A DNA stretch of 64,000 bases from Osedax fenrisi (taxonomy: Eukaryota; Annelida; Polychaeta; Sabellida; Siboglinidae): contig OZ025240.1 of the NCBI GenBank assembly GCA_964019155.1, positions 32,857,507 to 32,921,506 on the forward strand, given 5' to 3'. This document shows positions 23,417 to 36,163 of the stretch, piece after piece. The position numbers and the translations under genes are program-made. Positions within the stretch are counted from its first letter, which is position 1. Each line of letters starts with the position of its first letter. The notes beneath the pieces were generated by a model. That model worked only from the letters and a program-made list of their open reading frames with translations. It ran no database searches and was not told the origin of the DNA.

Positions 23417-24199
23417 TATTTACAAGTATGTACTAGATACGAATTAGTATATCAAACGAATGATTAGGTTGAATAGTATTATATAAGATAATATAAAGGA
23501 CTTTGTGTTCTCTGAAATATATTAGGTTAATCAAAATTATAGTTTTAATGTCAATAAATGTATATTGATATATTATATTCGATATAAAATGTATGTCTAT
23601 ATACTATATAGGTATATTGATCCTAAGACTATAATAACATATATACTAAATAGATAAGACATCGATAGAATACGTTGAGTGTACAGTTAACCATTATTGA
23701 ATGTACTATTCTATAGGCGTATAGCACCTATAGAAATCTTGCGTCGGAACATAGATTTTAATTGTATTAACTATAATACCATGCTTCTGAAAAAACGTAA
23801 TAATAAACAAAAATGAAACATACATAAATAACAAATAATGATACCAACAATTGTTTACAAAGGAGAGTAGGAAGTTAAGATTGTGATATTACGAATAGCT
23901 GAGGTGTTGGTCTTTTGTATTTGGAGATGTATGTCCATTATAAGGGTATTACATAGGAAGGCAGTGGGCAGAAATTAAGCACACTTTGGTAGTATTTAAT
24001 GAATATGGCTTTTAGTGTATATAATTGATTATATAGGTATCATTTTCAGAACGCAGATAAATGTTTAGGGGAGTTTTAAGATTTATTATGTGTAAGAGAT
24101 AGTGTGGTTGTTTATGGTGTATTAAAGTATGGATAATTATAATTGATTTAAATTGGATGCTATATATTGAAATCTAATGTATACATATTATTGTATACA
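23000..24199. other. Intergenic DNA, mixed composition
   Basis: A TA run lies at about 23370-23410. A short ATG block at 23248-23280 (MAVHTSHGMEE before GTATAG) could be a mini-exon but has no partner. From about 23860 to 24130 the plus strand is markedly purine-rich without a recognised product. Confidence 0.45.
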
Positions 24200-24262
24200 A
24201 ATGGATGTTTGGACTCCTCCAAAATAAAATAACAAAATAAAAATAGCAATAACAATAACATA
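24200..24262 (+). mobile_element. SINE 3' tail fragment
   Basis: GGACTCCTCCAAAATAAAAT followed by ACAAAATAAAAATAGCAATAAC resembles the tail of the SINE family (GGACTCCACCAAATAAAAATAAC at 29790, other strand). Only the last ~60 bp are recognisable. Confidence 0.5.
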
Positions 24263-24478
24263 TGGCTATATAGAAGTTAGCCTCTTCTATAGATTCATTA
24301 ATGTTCCAAGATGATTGACAGTTCACTTCACACAACAAAAACTTCAAAGCAATTAATACGTCGACATGTTCAGAGCCGCACACCCATTACGTAATTACCA
24401 CCCACGTGACATGTCTCATCAAGAGTCAACAATTAACGCCGCCGCGATATCGATTACGCGATACCACTCGACCGGAAG

Positions 24479-24900
<422 letters not shown>

Positions 24901-25854
24901 TCGATGTTATACGTGTTTAATATAGGCATTATAATTGGGTAGAATCGGTCTACCAGACCAGTCTACTAGACTGCTATCGCAAATAAAGTTTGTCGCCAAT
25001 TCGAGTGACAATCCGCCATTTTACATTTATCATATTTTCGATAAGTATTCAAATTCATCTATATTACTATAATGACTAGTAAACTTAATAGAAATGAAGT
25101 TATAATTGTAATGACTAACTATAATTTTTTTAAATAATTAGCTTAACATATATAACATGAAGATTACACAATGTTAGATTACTATATAGGTTACTATATT
25201 CCTAACTGATTTAATATGTGATAATGTCTAATTAAATGTATATTATAATCATATATGTACAACTACTATTTAAATAATATTTATATAAATTGACAAATTA
25301 TAAAAACTCACTGAATTATATTTTAATAAATATATTTAATTTAATGAATTATCAATGTATGCTGATTATTAAAATGGTAAAATATATTTTAAATGTATAC
25401 AAATATAAATATATATATTGGGGTATACCAATACCTCCTATAATTTCCTATATCCTAATGTTATAGGAGGTATTGGGTATACCCTATAGGGATACCCATA
25501 TATGATATATTATAATGTATGTGGTATTTAATATAGACATTATAATTGTGTATGTTCCCAATTGAATTGTATATGTATTTAAAGAATTAATGTATTGTAT
25601 TGAATGTATACTGAAATGATTTCGTATTATTAGTGAGTCATTCCATCATAGCTGTAACAATCATCGTAGTTGACTTCCGGGCATCGAATAATGGTCACAC
25701 GTTAATTAAATCTAATGCAGTATTGCAATTAACACGTGTGCATTTAGTATGGAATTCTTGTAATATCACTTACTATTGGATAACGATGGACATAGATCGA
25801 GGACACATGTTCATTAAGTTAACCCCATAGCTACTTTCACTTTCTGGTATATGT

Positions 25855-25923
<69 letters not shown>

Positions 25924-26433
25924 GTGGGTGTAGTTATGATGGGTGTAATTTATTAAGTTATATAGATAAATATGTTGGTGTAGGTATATATTTATAATAA
26001 TTCAGACAAGTAAATAATGCATTATAAAATTAACCTATTTTAGCTATATTATTAATTACTAATGACATATATGTATACATATTAGTTTTAAAGCTAACAA
26101 AAGGGTTATATTAATAATAAATTAGCCTAAATCAACTTCCGGTACACATTTAATATATATATTAAATGTGTATATATATGTATGTATATGACGTATGATG
26201 TGATATATGACAATAATTCTATTTGTAATTAACGGCATAAGTATAAATTGAATTATTGTAATATATATATATGTGTGTGTGTACAATATAATTAGTAAAC
26301 ACGCATGGTTCCAGTAGCATTATACTGCAGTATAAGTGTACGGTATACGGGGTATAATAAAGCTAATAGTTATATCTGGCGCCATTCCGGTGACCCTGAT
26401 ATCTTAATATTAAAATTAATCTCTTTATTAAAA
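24901..26433. other. Intergenic DNA with an inverted repeat and TA/GT runs
   Basis: An inverted repeat with ~21-bp arms (GGTATACCAATACCTCCTAT) lies at 25422-25442 and 25461-25483. The block at 25633-25830 is GC-richer with a 65-codon frame but no family. A TA run at about 25857-25911 grades into (GT)n. Confidence 0.5.
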
Positions 26434-26471
26434 TAAAATAGTTATAAGCATATATGCTTATAACTATTTTA
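26434..26471. repeat. Perfect 38-bp palindrome
   Basis: Two 19-bp arms, TAAAATAGTTATAAGCATA and its exact inverse, with no loop. A second hairpin, TTGGTTGTA-(TA)n-TACAACCAA, lies at about 26517-26563. Confidence 0.9.
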
Positions 26472-26732
26472 TCTATAGACATTTAAGGAGTAACTCCGTA
26501 ATATATTTAACCTATTTGGTTGTAAGTATATATATATATATATATATATATACATACAACCAAAACATATATGTCTTATAATTTAAATAAAATTGACAAT
26601 AATAATAAATGATTTCTTGCTTTTACATCGGCAAATTAATTAATAATATTGTTGATGTTTTATGATATATTCTACCGATAGAATTGTTAATTAGAATATG
26701 TGCTAATTAATATAGATTAATATCTATAGATT

Positions 26733-26733
26733 A

Positions 26734-26794
<61 letters not shown>

Positions 26795-26816
26795 TATATA
26801 TATATATATATATATA
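26733..26816. repeat. TA microsatellite
   Basis: About 84 bp of TA with one AAG interruption. Confidence 0.95.
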
Positions 26817-26819
26817 TTC

Positions 26820-27315
26820 GGTGCATGAATATAAAAATGTAAATAGATATGGTTGAAGATTAGGAATAATATATATATAGCTTTATTTCCGATTAAATAA
26901 ATGTAATGTATTAAGGGTGAAACATGGTAATATGGGTAATCAATTTGTGAAATCTGCAGGAATACAAAATACCTATATATATGTATACCTATTTGTATAC
27001 AAATAACGAATTCTACCATATATGGTATATAATGTATACATTAAAAATTGGTTTAATAAATATAATATTATAATAATAAAGTTGACAAATTAATGAATTA
27101 TGACAATTGTAACTCCGCATGAATAATTAGTATGGGTCTCCGATTCCTACCACCGAATCACATTTTTGTAATAAATTATTCAATATATATTTGAAATTGT
27201 GTAATTAGGATACTATTATGGTAATAAATAATGTTGCTATTTTATATTATTGGTATAATTGTAATGACAAGAATAAACAGGGGGTCGGTAATTGGATGCA
27301 TGTTAATAATACTGA

Positions 27316-27350
<35 letters not shown>

Positions 27351-27487
27351 TACTATATATTGATATATATCTATTGATATATGTGTCTGGTATTATAATT
27401 AACGTGCTTAATGGGTTCGGTGTAGGTACTATAGTATACATGTACTATAGTATGTGTATAGTGCTACTATAGTGTATACACAGGATA
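26820..27487. other. AT-rich intergenic DNA
   Basis: No gene recognised. A TA run lies at about 27320-27346, and TACTATAGTATACATGTACTATAGTATG palindrome-like DNA (read as two halves around ACATGT) near 27425-27455. Confidence 0.5.
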
Positions 27488-27654
27488 TGGATTACCGTGC
27501 TAATTACAACAATAACAACAATAACAACAATGGCGACGATGACGTCATCAAACCTCAGATAATCGATGTAGTACTGCAGCTTACATTTCAGTGTGGCTTC
27601 GTGTTCCATGGCCGTATACATGGGGGCGTTCACGGGAACAGCCTAATTAAATAG
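27488..27654 (+). CDS. Candidate exon with a poly-Asn tract
   Basis: From ATG at 27488 the frame reads MDYRANY, eight Asn, GDDD, then VIKPQIIDVVLQLTFQCGFV and a Gly/His-rich end, stopping at 27654. The block is far GC-richer than its flanks and contains TGACGTCA within the coding stretch. Eight Asn are encoded by mixed AAC and AAT, so it is not a pure microsatellite. It could be a first exon (possible donors inside the last third) or a short single-exon gene. No family is recognised and no partner exon is found. Confidence 0.35.
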
Positions 27655-27659
27655 TTCGG

Positions 27660-27916
27660 TTAGTTAACAGCTATAGCCCCGTTATAGGGAAAACTTGGCG
27701 TTACGCAATACTCGGTAATCGAGCGTAATCGTTAAGTAATAGAAAAGTAGACAACTTACACGAGTATGCGTATATACTATATACTCTATAATGTATATTA
27801 TTTAGTATACTATAAAAATATATTTTTAAGTAATCTCTAATAACCATATTGTATTATTATAATATTAGTATATAATTATGAATGATAATAGCATAATATT
27901 ATAGAGTATAGAGTAA

Positions 27917-27947
<31 letters not shown>

Positions 27948-28548
27948 CATGGATACCTGCAGGTACATATATACATATATATCATTTCAACAAGTATATT
28001 TTAGAACTAACTTATATGTTAACCTATATTAACCTCAATTAAATAAACCAAAGGTCAAAATAAACATTTAAGAAAAGGTTTTAAATGTTTTTAGAAAAAG
28101 TGTTATACATGTTGTATTGCACACACATACACACACATATAAATGTACATATATGCGCATACACAAACATATATGCACGCATATACAAAAATACACAACT
28201 ATACGTGTGTATGTATTTATAGTAAATCTCCATTATTATATGAAAGATAACATAATTAGTTTTAATTATTACATTTTGTTAAATATTTAAAAATATTCAT
28301 TGGAAATGGGAAATAATAAATATATGCTTCCAACGGGTATTTATCTACGCACTGTATACTGCAGTATCGCTTATAGGGTCTACACAATATAGCAATATAG
28401 ACAATATTGCAGTGTTATTCAATTATAAAAGGCTCTATAACTAGCATCTGCGATATAAGTCTCCCCCTGATGGATAAATCAGGGGATAATGTTTATATAA
28501 ATAAATGTTCAATATACATATAGTTTATAAGCAATAGTAATATAAGTG

Positions 28549-28598
<50 letters not shown>

Positions 28599-28688
28599 AG
28601 TGGATTATCGTATGGATGTCTTCGGGCCATTTATCAATATTTATTTATTATACATTTATTTATAATGCACCAATATAAATCAATACAT

Positions 28689-28733
<45 letters not shown>

Positions 28734-29097
28734 TAATAGTTTATAATAATACGGAGTATACTGAGATGGCTATATATGGTTATGTATCATATAACCGAGA
28801 TGGACCCATATAGGAATACAGTTTAATATTAATCAAGAGTAACGTAAAACAACAACAGATGATTATACTTTTAATTATCCTACAACCCCAATAAATCCCT
28901 TCTCGTTATTTATGACTAATGCAGTGCATTCGTAATAATGAACATATTTACAAGTTTACAATTAATATTACGATACAAATAATAAATATATACATTACCT
29001 ATATAGTGTACCTAAATAGTGTACCTATATATTGTACCTATAAACGGTATGCAGTTTATTATGTTATATATTGTATTTACTATTAATTTCAGTTAAT
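27660..29097. other. AT-rich intergenic DNA
   Basis: TA runs lie at about 27924-27946, 28548-28596 and 28696-28730. An alternating ACACATAC/ATATGC purine-pyrimidine stretch lies at 28120-28210. No gene seen. Confidence 0.55.
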
Positions 29098-29218
29098 TAA
29101 TGTCCGTTATATAATTCCATTAATTAATGTCCGTTATATAATGTCCGTTAATTAATGTCCGTTATATAATGTCCGTTAATTAATGTTCGTTATATAATGT
29201 CCGTTAATTAATCCGTTA
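29098..29218. repeat. ~28-bp tandem repeat
   Basis: About four units of ATGTCCGTTATATA plus ATGTCCGTTAATTA. Each unit is itself two related 14-mers. Confidence 0.9.
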
Positions 29219-29220
29219 AT

Positions 29221-29305
29221 ATGTATGTGTGTGTGTTTGGGTACATATGTGTGTGTGGGTGGGTACATATGCGTGTGTGTGTGGGTGGGTGCATATGTGT
29301 ATTAT
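29221..29305. repeat. GT-rich tandem repeat
   Basis: Three ~28-bp units of the kind GTACATATGTGTGTGTGGGTGG. The 81-codon frame over it is incidental. Confidence 0.85.
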
Positions 29306-29650
29306 GTTCTTATTTGTTATATATAAGTATAGTATACTATATATATAGTATCCATATAGTATCCTATAGGATATATACATATAGCCAATACCTTGGAGAC
29401 ATATGGGTATTTATATTCATAAAACGTATTACATTTATAATAAGTTACTGCATTTTTAAATTGTAATATTACATAATAATTAGTATGCTATCTATAACAT
29501 GCATGTTATATACATGTATACATATATGTATATTATTAAATGATATATTATATATAGGCATAATGCCATTCAATATTATAACTTACATGTAATGTATATA
29601 TTATATAATATAGGTAATATAATATACATAATATATACTTAATAGTATTA

Positions 29651-29654
<4 letters not shown>

Positions 29655-29693
<39 letters not shown>
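29655..29693. repeat. TA microsatellite
   Basis: About 38 bp of pure TA. Confidence 0.9.
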
Positions 29694-29697
<4 letters not shown>

Positions 29698-29789
29698 AAT
29701 ATATGCAATATGTGTGAACTACATGATGGGCATGCCCTCAAGTGTGAACACATTCATATGCATGAATACAACATATATATATATATATT

Positions 29790-30092
29790 GTTATTATTAT
29801 TGTTATTGTTATTTTTATTTGGTGGAGTCCTTTCATCCCATCCAGGAACTTAGATGAAGTTTTCACTTATAACCATATATGGCTCTAATGTCCCTTCGAA
29901 GCCGCTCTCATGTTAAGGCATCCATGGTTTTAACGAGAGCCGATCATTTATTTATACAACATTATATAAGATCACCTCTAAATAATATTTTAAGACCCAT
30001 TTTATAAAATTAATGAATGGTCCGGACGAGGCTCGAACCCGTGTCCTATTGCTTGTGTGTTTGACGCCTTAGCCACTGAGCTACACAGGCAG
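29790..30092 (-). mobile_element. tRNA-derived SINE, best-preserved copy
   Basis: On the minus strand it begins GCCTGTGTAGCTCAGTGGC (A-box TAGCTCAGTGG) and then has GGGTTCGAGCCTCG (B-box) about 50 bp on: an internal RNA polymerase III promoter of tRNA type. The body carries TTTAGAGGTGATCTTATA, ATGCCTTAACATGAGAGC and GGATGGGATGAAAGGACTCC. The tail is AAAATAACAATAACAATAAT. Related copies lie at 9336, 19976, 24200 and 49955, so this is an interspersed family rather than a tRNA gene. Confidence 0.88.
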
Positions 30093-30409
30093 TTTTTAAT
30101 ATATATATACAGTAAAGATCATATTGATAGCAAGTGTGGTTATTGTAGTATACTATCAATACTATAGTATAGTATAGATAGTAATATAGTACTATATATA
30201 TACTATACCTACTATATATAGTATCTTATTGATCAGAGAAATATTAAAATATTAAAATTAAATATTTAATTATTAGATTATTAAAAAATATAATATAAAA
30301 TCATACATTCCTGGAAATAAACTAAAACAACGATAACATAGCTGATTATCTCGGACACACACACTCTCGGACACACACACACACAAGAACATCACTGTTC
30401 TTGTTTGTA

Positions 30410-30600
30410 TCTTGTGTTTATCAAGAACTTAATAAACGATAAATCAAAACACAAGAAAAAAATGTTACTATTTGTATTGTAAAGGAGGCCCCGGACAATA
30501 TATTGTCCGGGGCCTCTCACCGTTATTTACAACATGTAAAAGTCTATGACTTCTTAAGGGGTCCATTTGTATCCGCTATTTGTATTGTATTCAATATATA
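30410..30600 (+). repeat. Dispersed repeat with a GC-rich hairpin
   Basis: Holds a perfect 32-bp palindrome at 30485-30516, GAGGCCCCGGACAATA and its inverse, flanked by TATTTGTATTGT on both sides. An inverted relative lies at 33842-33990, sharing ACAAGAAAAAAATGTTACTA and AAGTCTATGACTTCTT but without the GC hairpin. Confidence 0.75.
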
Positions 30601-30654
30601 TATATATGAGATTCAATAAATAAATAGTATTATTATATTATTATTATTATCACA

Positions 30655-30842
30655 CGTGACATGTCTAACCTCCATTGTTAGGAGCACCGAACACAGGATA
30701 ATTATCGAGTTGGCGACGATATGCATGGTCTAGATTGTCGCACCGGTAGGGTATAAGTAGAACAATAGGCAGTGTGTTCTCGGTGAGGCGGGCGGGCAGG
30801 CGGGATTGTTTAGAACAATGCGCTAAGACGAGACGGAATGCG
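30655..30842 (+). promoter_or_regulatory. GC-rich putative promoter upstream of a candidate exon
   Basis: Begins CACACGTGACATG and contains GGGTATAAGTAG (TATA-like, about 30749) and a GGCGGGCGGGCAGGCGGG run. It lies immediately upstream of an ATG with a following splice donor. Inferred from composition and motifs. Confidence 0.4.
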
Positions 30843-30911
30843 ATGGCCGACTGCGACGACGACGAAGAAGACGAGAAGATAAGGCCGGAGTGTTCGGTCA
30901 CGTTTCGAATG
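30843..30911 (+). CDS. Candidate first coding exon, acidic N-terminus
   Basis: ATG at about 30843 opens a frame reading MADCDDDEEDEKIRPECSVT and two more residues, ending at a consensus donor GTAAGTG. High GC, a promoter-like region in front and E-box/CRE-type motifs around it support a real first exon. The protein family cannot be told from so few residues, and I could not find the second exon in the AT-rich DNA that follows. A 100-codon frame on the opposite strand (30665-30967) is probably a shadow. Confidence 0.4.
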
Positions 30912-30919
30912 TAAGTGAC

Positions 30920-31200
30920 CGCCGCCGTACCCACATCACGTGGTATATAAGTCGAGTCGCACGTCACTCAAACGTATAGACTATGGGCGAGGGGCGTGTC
31001 TATCGGTAGCGCACCGCACGCACGTGTGTCGCGAAGTTAATCACTACTAGTGACGTAGTTGTGTGTGACTAGATCACTAGTGACGTCATTCTTCGACGTC
31101 GTAATATATACGATTACGTAATCGATCTCTTATTCGTTGTTATGTAAGATTACGAGGTAGTCAATACGTCATCTAGTTAGTATATCTCATTCACACGACT
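30920..31200. promoter_or_regulatory. Cluster of CACGTG and TGACGT motifs
   Basis: Shows CATCACGTGG, CTAGTGACGTAG and CACTAGTGACGTCATTC, the last holding a perfect TGACGTCA (CRE/ATF-type) site. GACGTCG follows. The block is GC-rich and without coding signal, consistent with a CpG-containing regulatory region just downstream of the candidate exon. Confidence 0.4.
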
Positions 31201-32409
31201 TATGTCGTAAGTGTATATATGTATAAGTGTAGGTCTATAACTATAGTAATATATATATATATATATATGGTTTTGCGTAGGAGGTGTAAATAGTTTACCT
31301 AATAATGATTGTGGCCATTTATCTTTAGCTTTTGTCGTGTGATGGTACGACATTTAGAAACAACTACAGTTGTGGTGACGTATACACGTATTCTAGGTAT
31401 TTATAGGTATACCTAGAACTATAGTTCTATAAATATAAACATATGTAGGTATATATATATATATATATATATAAAATAGGCTAAATGGTGGTCTAAATAT
31501 ACTCATACATATTTAATGAGGACAATAAAAAATAGAAAAATAATCACATAATATAATGAATATAAGGAATAAGAAATAATGTAGATAGAATAAATATATA
31601 ATACTAGATGACAGATTGCATGTTAACACACTGCAGAAATTAGACATAATAGACAGCATGTCCATAAAGGAAGTGTAATATATATATATCATATATGTAG
31701 ATTCTTATATACAGAAATTACATGTTTTAGGTCTAACATAGAAATAGCATTAGGTAGTAATAAGTAATGCTAAAGAAGAGAGTGAAAGAAATAGAGTCAA
31801 TAATATTTACTAGATGTGTATACACAATTCTATATAATGAACTGATCTCGGAATTAATGAAGCCTACAAATAGTAGTGCTCTATGGGAATCGCAAACAAT
31901 TAGGATGAACAGAAACATTTTGAGTTTGTGAAGAGAATTGTGTTCGGGTATCCGAATGAATAACTTTATTTAAAGGAATTATGAAGTCGTTATGGGTGTA
32001 GGCCTACCCCATGTAACGGTGATCAATAGTAATTGATTATAGGAAAGACAAGAGTTTAAATAATCGATGTATGAGACCGAGTAATATTAGGTTTAAAAAC
32101 GGCGAATTTTAATCTACGATAAGAACTGTTTAACTTATTTTGTAAATTGGAAAATATGAAAATTGTACGGAAGGTTAATATATATTATAATATAACGGTT
32201 ATTATTAATATAAGGGTCCCTAACAATATAGTGAGAGCTCTCACATACATAGGTATATATGTGAAGATACATACACCTATTATAGCGTAAATGATGATAA
32301 ACTGTTCTATATTGAATAATAGACTATTACTAATAGTGTACTATTGGAGATCATAGTTATTATGAGGGGTTCTGTTTGATGTTACTATACATTGTATTCA
32401 ATATATATA

Positions 32410-32472
<63 letters not shown>

Positions 32473-33803
32473 ATAGCGTTTAAATAATACGACAATATCG
32501 TACTCCATTCAAGATAGGAAATCTTCCTATGCATGATCACTTAATTGGTTAAAATGGTTAATATAAATTCTCTAATTTATATACCAATAATTTTAAAATT
32601 TTATTACATATATATAAATATATGTTAGTCATATAAACAACATATAGGTTCAACCTACTATAGTTCATCCTATCACGTGTCATTTTTGTCTACGAAACAG
32701 CTTACAAGCATATTAGCAGGCTATAATTAGCCAACAATTCTACTTATAATCCCCTACATTGCTTGAGGTCAAACACACATTTCAATAATTAGGATTAGGA
32801 TTAATAAGGTTTTTATAAGAATACCTATACATAATAAGGATAATAACCTTAGAAAATCGTATATTATATTATATATATATATATAATTATATATTATATA
32901 TTATTATATATAATTTATAAATAATTATTTATGAAAAGGTTAACCTTTTCAACTATCTAACACATAATATTTGATACACATATATACAGATAGTTTTAAT
33001 AGTTAGTAATGCCATTGTTAATTATAGGTAAGAAATAATATAATTTAGTTTATTTTATAATTACGAATGAAGAAGCATATATTAACAATATATTGTTAAT
33101 TAGTAAACTTATTAATTTAAATATAATTGCATCAGAATTAACAATATGTTTGATATGAATCCATGAGAACGTTGCATTACCCGCTCTTCCTTGATGCAAT
33201 GCATATTCTAGAATATAGCAGCTGCTAGTGAATTTGTAAATTAAATCTACAAAACTACAACACTTTGTTATCAGTTATAGGATCAATGTAACCCTACACT
33301 AACTATGCGACCATTGTAATTCGAGATCATTACATGTATTAAAGAGTTTATTCTATGTCCTACCAACTTATTTTATCTATGTCCTACTAAATAAATTAAT
33401 TTTGGCATGAATTAATATGTGCATGTAATATCCATATGTATTGAGGTATAACTAAAAATAAAAAATTATTTATATAATACTCAATTTCAAGTGTTAAAAC
33501 TAGTATATGATAATTTGTATTATAATTGTTATTAAAATGTATTATGGGTGAATTACTGATTTAGGTCATATCATTAATAAAATATACAAATAATATACAC
33601 AAATAATCAGCTAACATCTCAAGTATGCGTATTATGATAATAGGAATTGTAAGTAAAATATAGATATAATTATAATGATATCTATATTTTACTTACACTT
33701 AATCTATAGCTTCATTTATAGGGAAAGTAACCACCTAATACATACTACTTAATATTATGTTTATTACATATATAGCACTAATAATAATATTTATTTATTT
33801 AAA

Positions 33804-33843
<40 letters not shown>

Positions 33844-34210
33844 AAAACAATACAAATAGCGGATCCTCAAGAAGTCATAGACTTATACATGTTATAAATA
33901 TCTGTGATGGGCCATGGGCAATACAATACAAATAGTAACATTTTTTTTCTTGTGTTTTTATTTATAGTATATTAAGTTCTTAAACACAAAGTAAAAATAA
34001 GAAATGCAGTTGAAGGCAGGCATGCCTGGAGTAGAATTCATAATATATAGCTTAAAAGCCAGTATTTAATATATGATATATATTATATAACTATATATAG
34101 GTATACTAGCTATAGTATACTAGCTTTTGGTTTTCTCACTGAGACATACACCCATACAATATATATATATATATATATATATAAGTTTTATTAATACTCA
34201 TGTTTAAGTA
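31201..34210. other. Long AT-rich stretch without a recognised gene
   Basis: TA runs lie at about 31449-31474, 32411-32466 and 33808-33842. At about 31480-32160 the plus strand is purine-rich with a 61-codon minus frame that I cannot assign. ATATAGATATAATTATAATG at 33658 sits in a short palindrome. The inverted relative of the 30410 repeat is at 33842-33990. Confidence 0.5.
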
Positions 34211-34212
34211 TA

Positions 34213-35089
34213 TGGAAAAGTAACCTATAGGTTATAATACGGACACTTTAACAATAAATGGTCTTAACATTTTATGACTCACTATTTTTATTTAAAAATG
34301 ATAATATATTAATATTATATGATTATAGATATTATTGTGATTTAAAAATGTATTTAATCTTTTTATTCAATAGATAACGGGGGTGTCCATATTCGGTACC
34401 CATATCCGAATACGGACACCCTGTTTTATAATACGGAAACCTTATTTACCACTAGATAAACTATATATTATTGATGAATCAATCAGACAAATTACAATTA
34501 CATTATTTATAATTAATTTTACGAATAATTTATTCTAATTTAATTAGTTAATCGTTTATTTTTTTTATTATTTTTTTAATTAATAATACAATTAAAGTAT
34601 CTAAATAATAACATTTTTTGATTTAACTCTATTGGTGGTATTAGTATTATAACGCACGCGATTGTTATGAACATCAGAATAGTTTATATGCTGCGTAATG
34701 ATTAGTTATAGGGTCCGTATTAGGAACTTATATGACCTCTAGATATATGCTTATAACTTAATGAATATTTGATAACAAATAAAGAAATTATATATATAAT
34801 TTTAAAATGTTTTATATTTTAATAATATAGTGTTATATTTTATAATGTTATATCGATAGATTTGTATATTCTTGAGAAGGTTTTAAGTTGAATTTTTTTT
34901 CATAAATTTAAAAACGTAATAAAAAATCAGTTTATTGGATATATCAGCAATATTTTGAATAATTTAAAAATAAAAAAATACTTTTTTAGACAATTTATAT
35001 AATTATGAATATTGTATTCATTAAACATTTATTTGTAGGATGTGTAGTTCCTGAGATACCGAGAGTGTCCGTATTTGGGTACTTTCCCC
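34213..35089. mobile_element. TA-flanked MITE, GGGGAAAGTAACC family, copy 2
   Basis: Right end (reverse complement) is GGGGAAAGTACCCAAATACG followed by ACTCTCGGTATCTCAGGAAC, matching copy 1. The left end TGGAAAAGTAACC is shortened and decayed. TA flanks both ends. The interior shares AATAAATGGTCTTAACATT, the GGTACCCATATCCGAATACGG palindrome and CATAAATTTAAAAACGTAAT with copy 1. Confidence 0.8.
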
Positions 35090-35091
35090 TA

Positions 35092-36163
35092 ATAATTGCT
35101 ATATTTGTTATAAATATTAATTAAGTTATAAGCATATATCTATAGGTCATATAAATCCCGAATACGGACATTCTAGATGTCTTATAACGGACACCATATA
35201 ACCTAAATGAGCGCATGCAGCGTGAGAACTATTCTGATTGTATTAAAAAATGGATCGTAAATGTAGGGAATGGGAATGTAGGGGATCCCCTTTTTCGGAA
35301 GATGGGTAGGTTAATTTTAGATAATGTGGTATAACTTTATAAATATTAGATCTAATTCTATCATTTTTTCAAATAGATACATCTTATGATATACAAAAGG
35401 ATTTCCTCTTGTATATCAGTAGTAGGTACTTCTGCAGAATTTGTGCCGAATTTTTGCTGAACCTATAAGTATACTGCCGAATTATTTTTTCATTTTAGCG
35501 TATCTATTTGAAATTATTAAGGTAGCCACCTTACCCTCCAAGGAGGGTAAGGTGGACACCTATTACGGGTAATGTGGCCACATTAAAGGGTTGCATTAAT
35601 CCACTAGATGACGTTACTTTATATCAATTGAAACTTAAGTTTAGTCCAATTATATCACATCAAGTATAATCTTAAGTATAACCCTTAACGATACAAGCAA
35701 TTATGATAAATTAATGCTTTTTATTTTAATAGGTTATATCCTAGTTATATCGTATACCATTAATTTTACTTATCATGTTATTAATATGGAAAAATCAATT
35801 TCATCAGTAAATTACTGTATGTCATAACAATATGGCGATAAAATACCTAGATAAAATAGTAATTTAGAAAGATACCTACATATATTATCTGATGTCTATA
35901 TGTATATATATATATATATATATATTAAATATATTACATCAATATATATTAAAATCATATCATATCAAAATAAATACAAATTATTTATATAATTACATAA
36001 TATGAGATAAAAAAAATGTTAATATACAAATAAACCACTGAAAAAGTGTACATGAAATATATAAAAACGATTATAAAGCACAGTTAAATTAAATACATAA
36101 CATCAAATTAAGTTTATTAAATTCTTTATAAAATTGATATCGAAAGTCAAATTTTGTATAATA
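35092..36163. other. Intergenic DNA with MITE fragments and a hairpin
   Basis: 35100-35220 is an inverted fragment of the GTGTCCGTATT family interior. A perfect hairpin CCACCTTACCCTCC-AA-GGAGGGTAAGGTGG lies at 35526-35555. GGGTAATGTGGCCACATT at 35568 recurs inverted near 41752, suggesting another small element whose ends I cannot fix. Confidence 0.5.

Noticed and set aside
23860..24130. Mitochondrial DNA insertion (purine-rich plus strand)
   Set aside because: Strand asymmetry suggested it, but no mitochondrial gene motif could be recognised.
26717..27019. 100-codon minus-strand frame rich in Ile-Tyr
   Set aside because: Driven by the TA microsatellite; the same applies to the frame at 36403-36603.
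30015..30090. Functional tRNA gene on the minus strand
   Set aside because: A- and B-box are present, but the block is continuous with a ~200-bp body and AAT tail shared by several dispersed copies, so it is a SINE head.
30665..30967. 100-codon minus-strand frame
   Set aside because: Lies antisense to the acidic exon candidate; the Ser run mirrors GAC/GAA codons on the plus strand.
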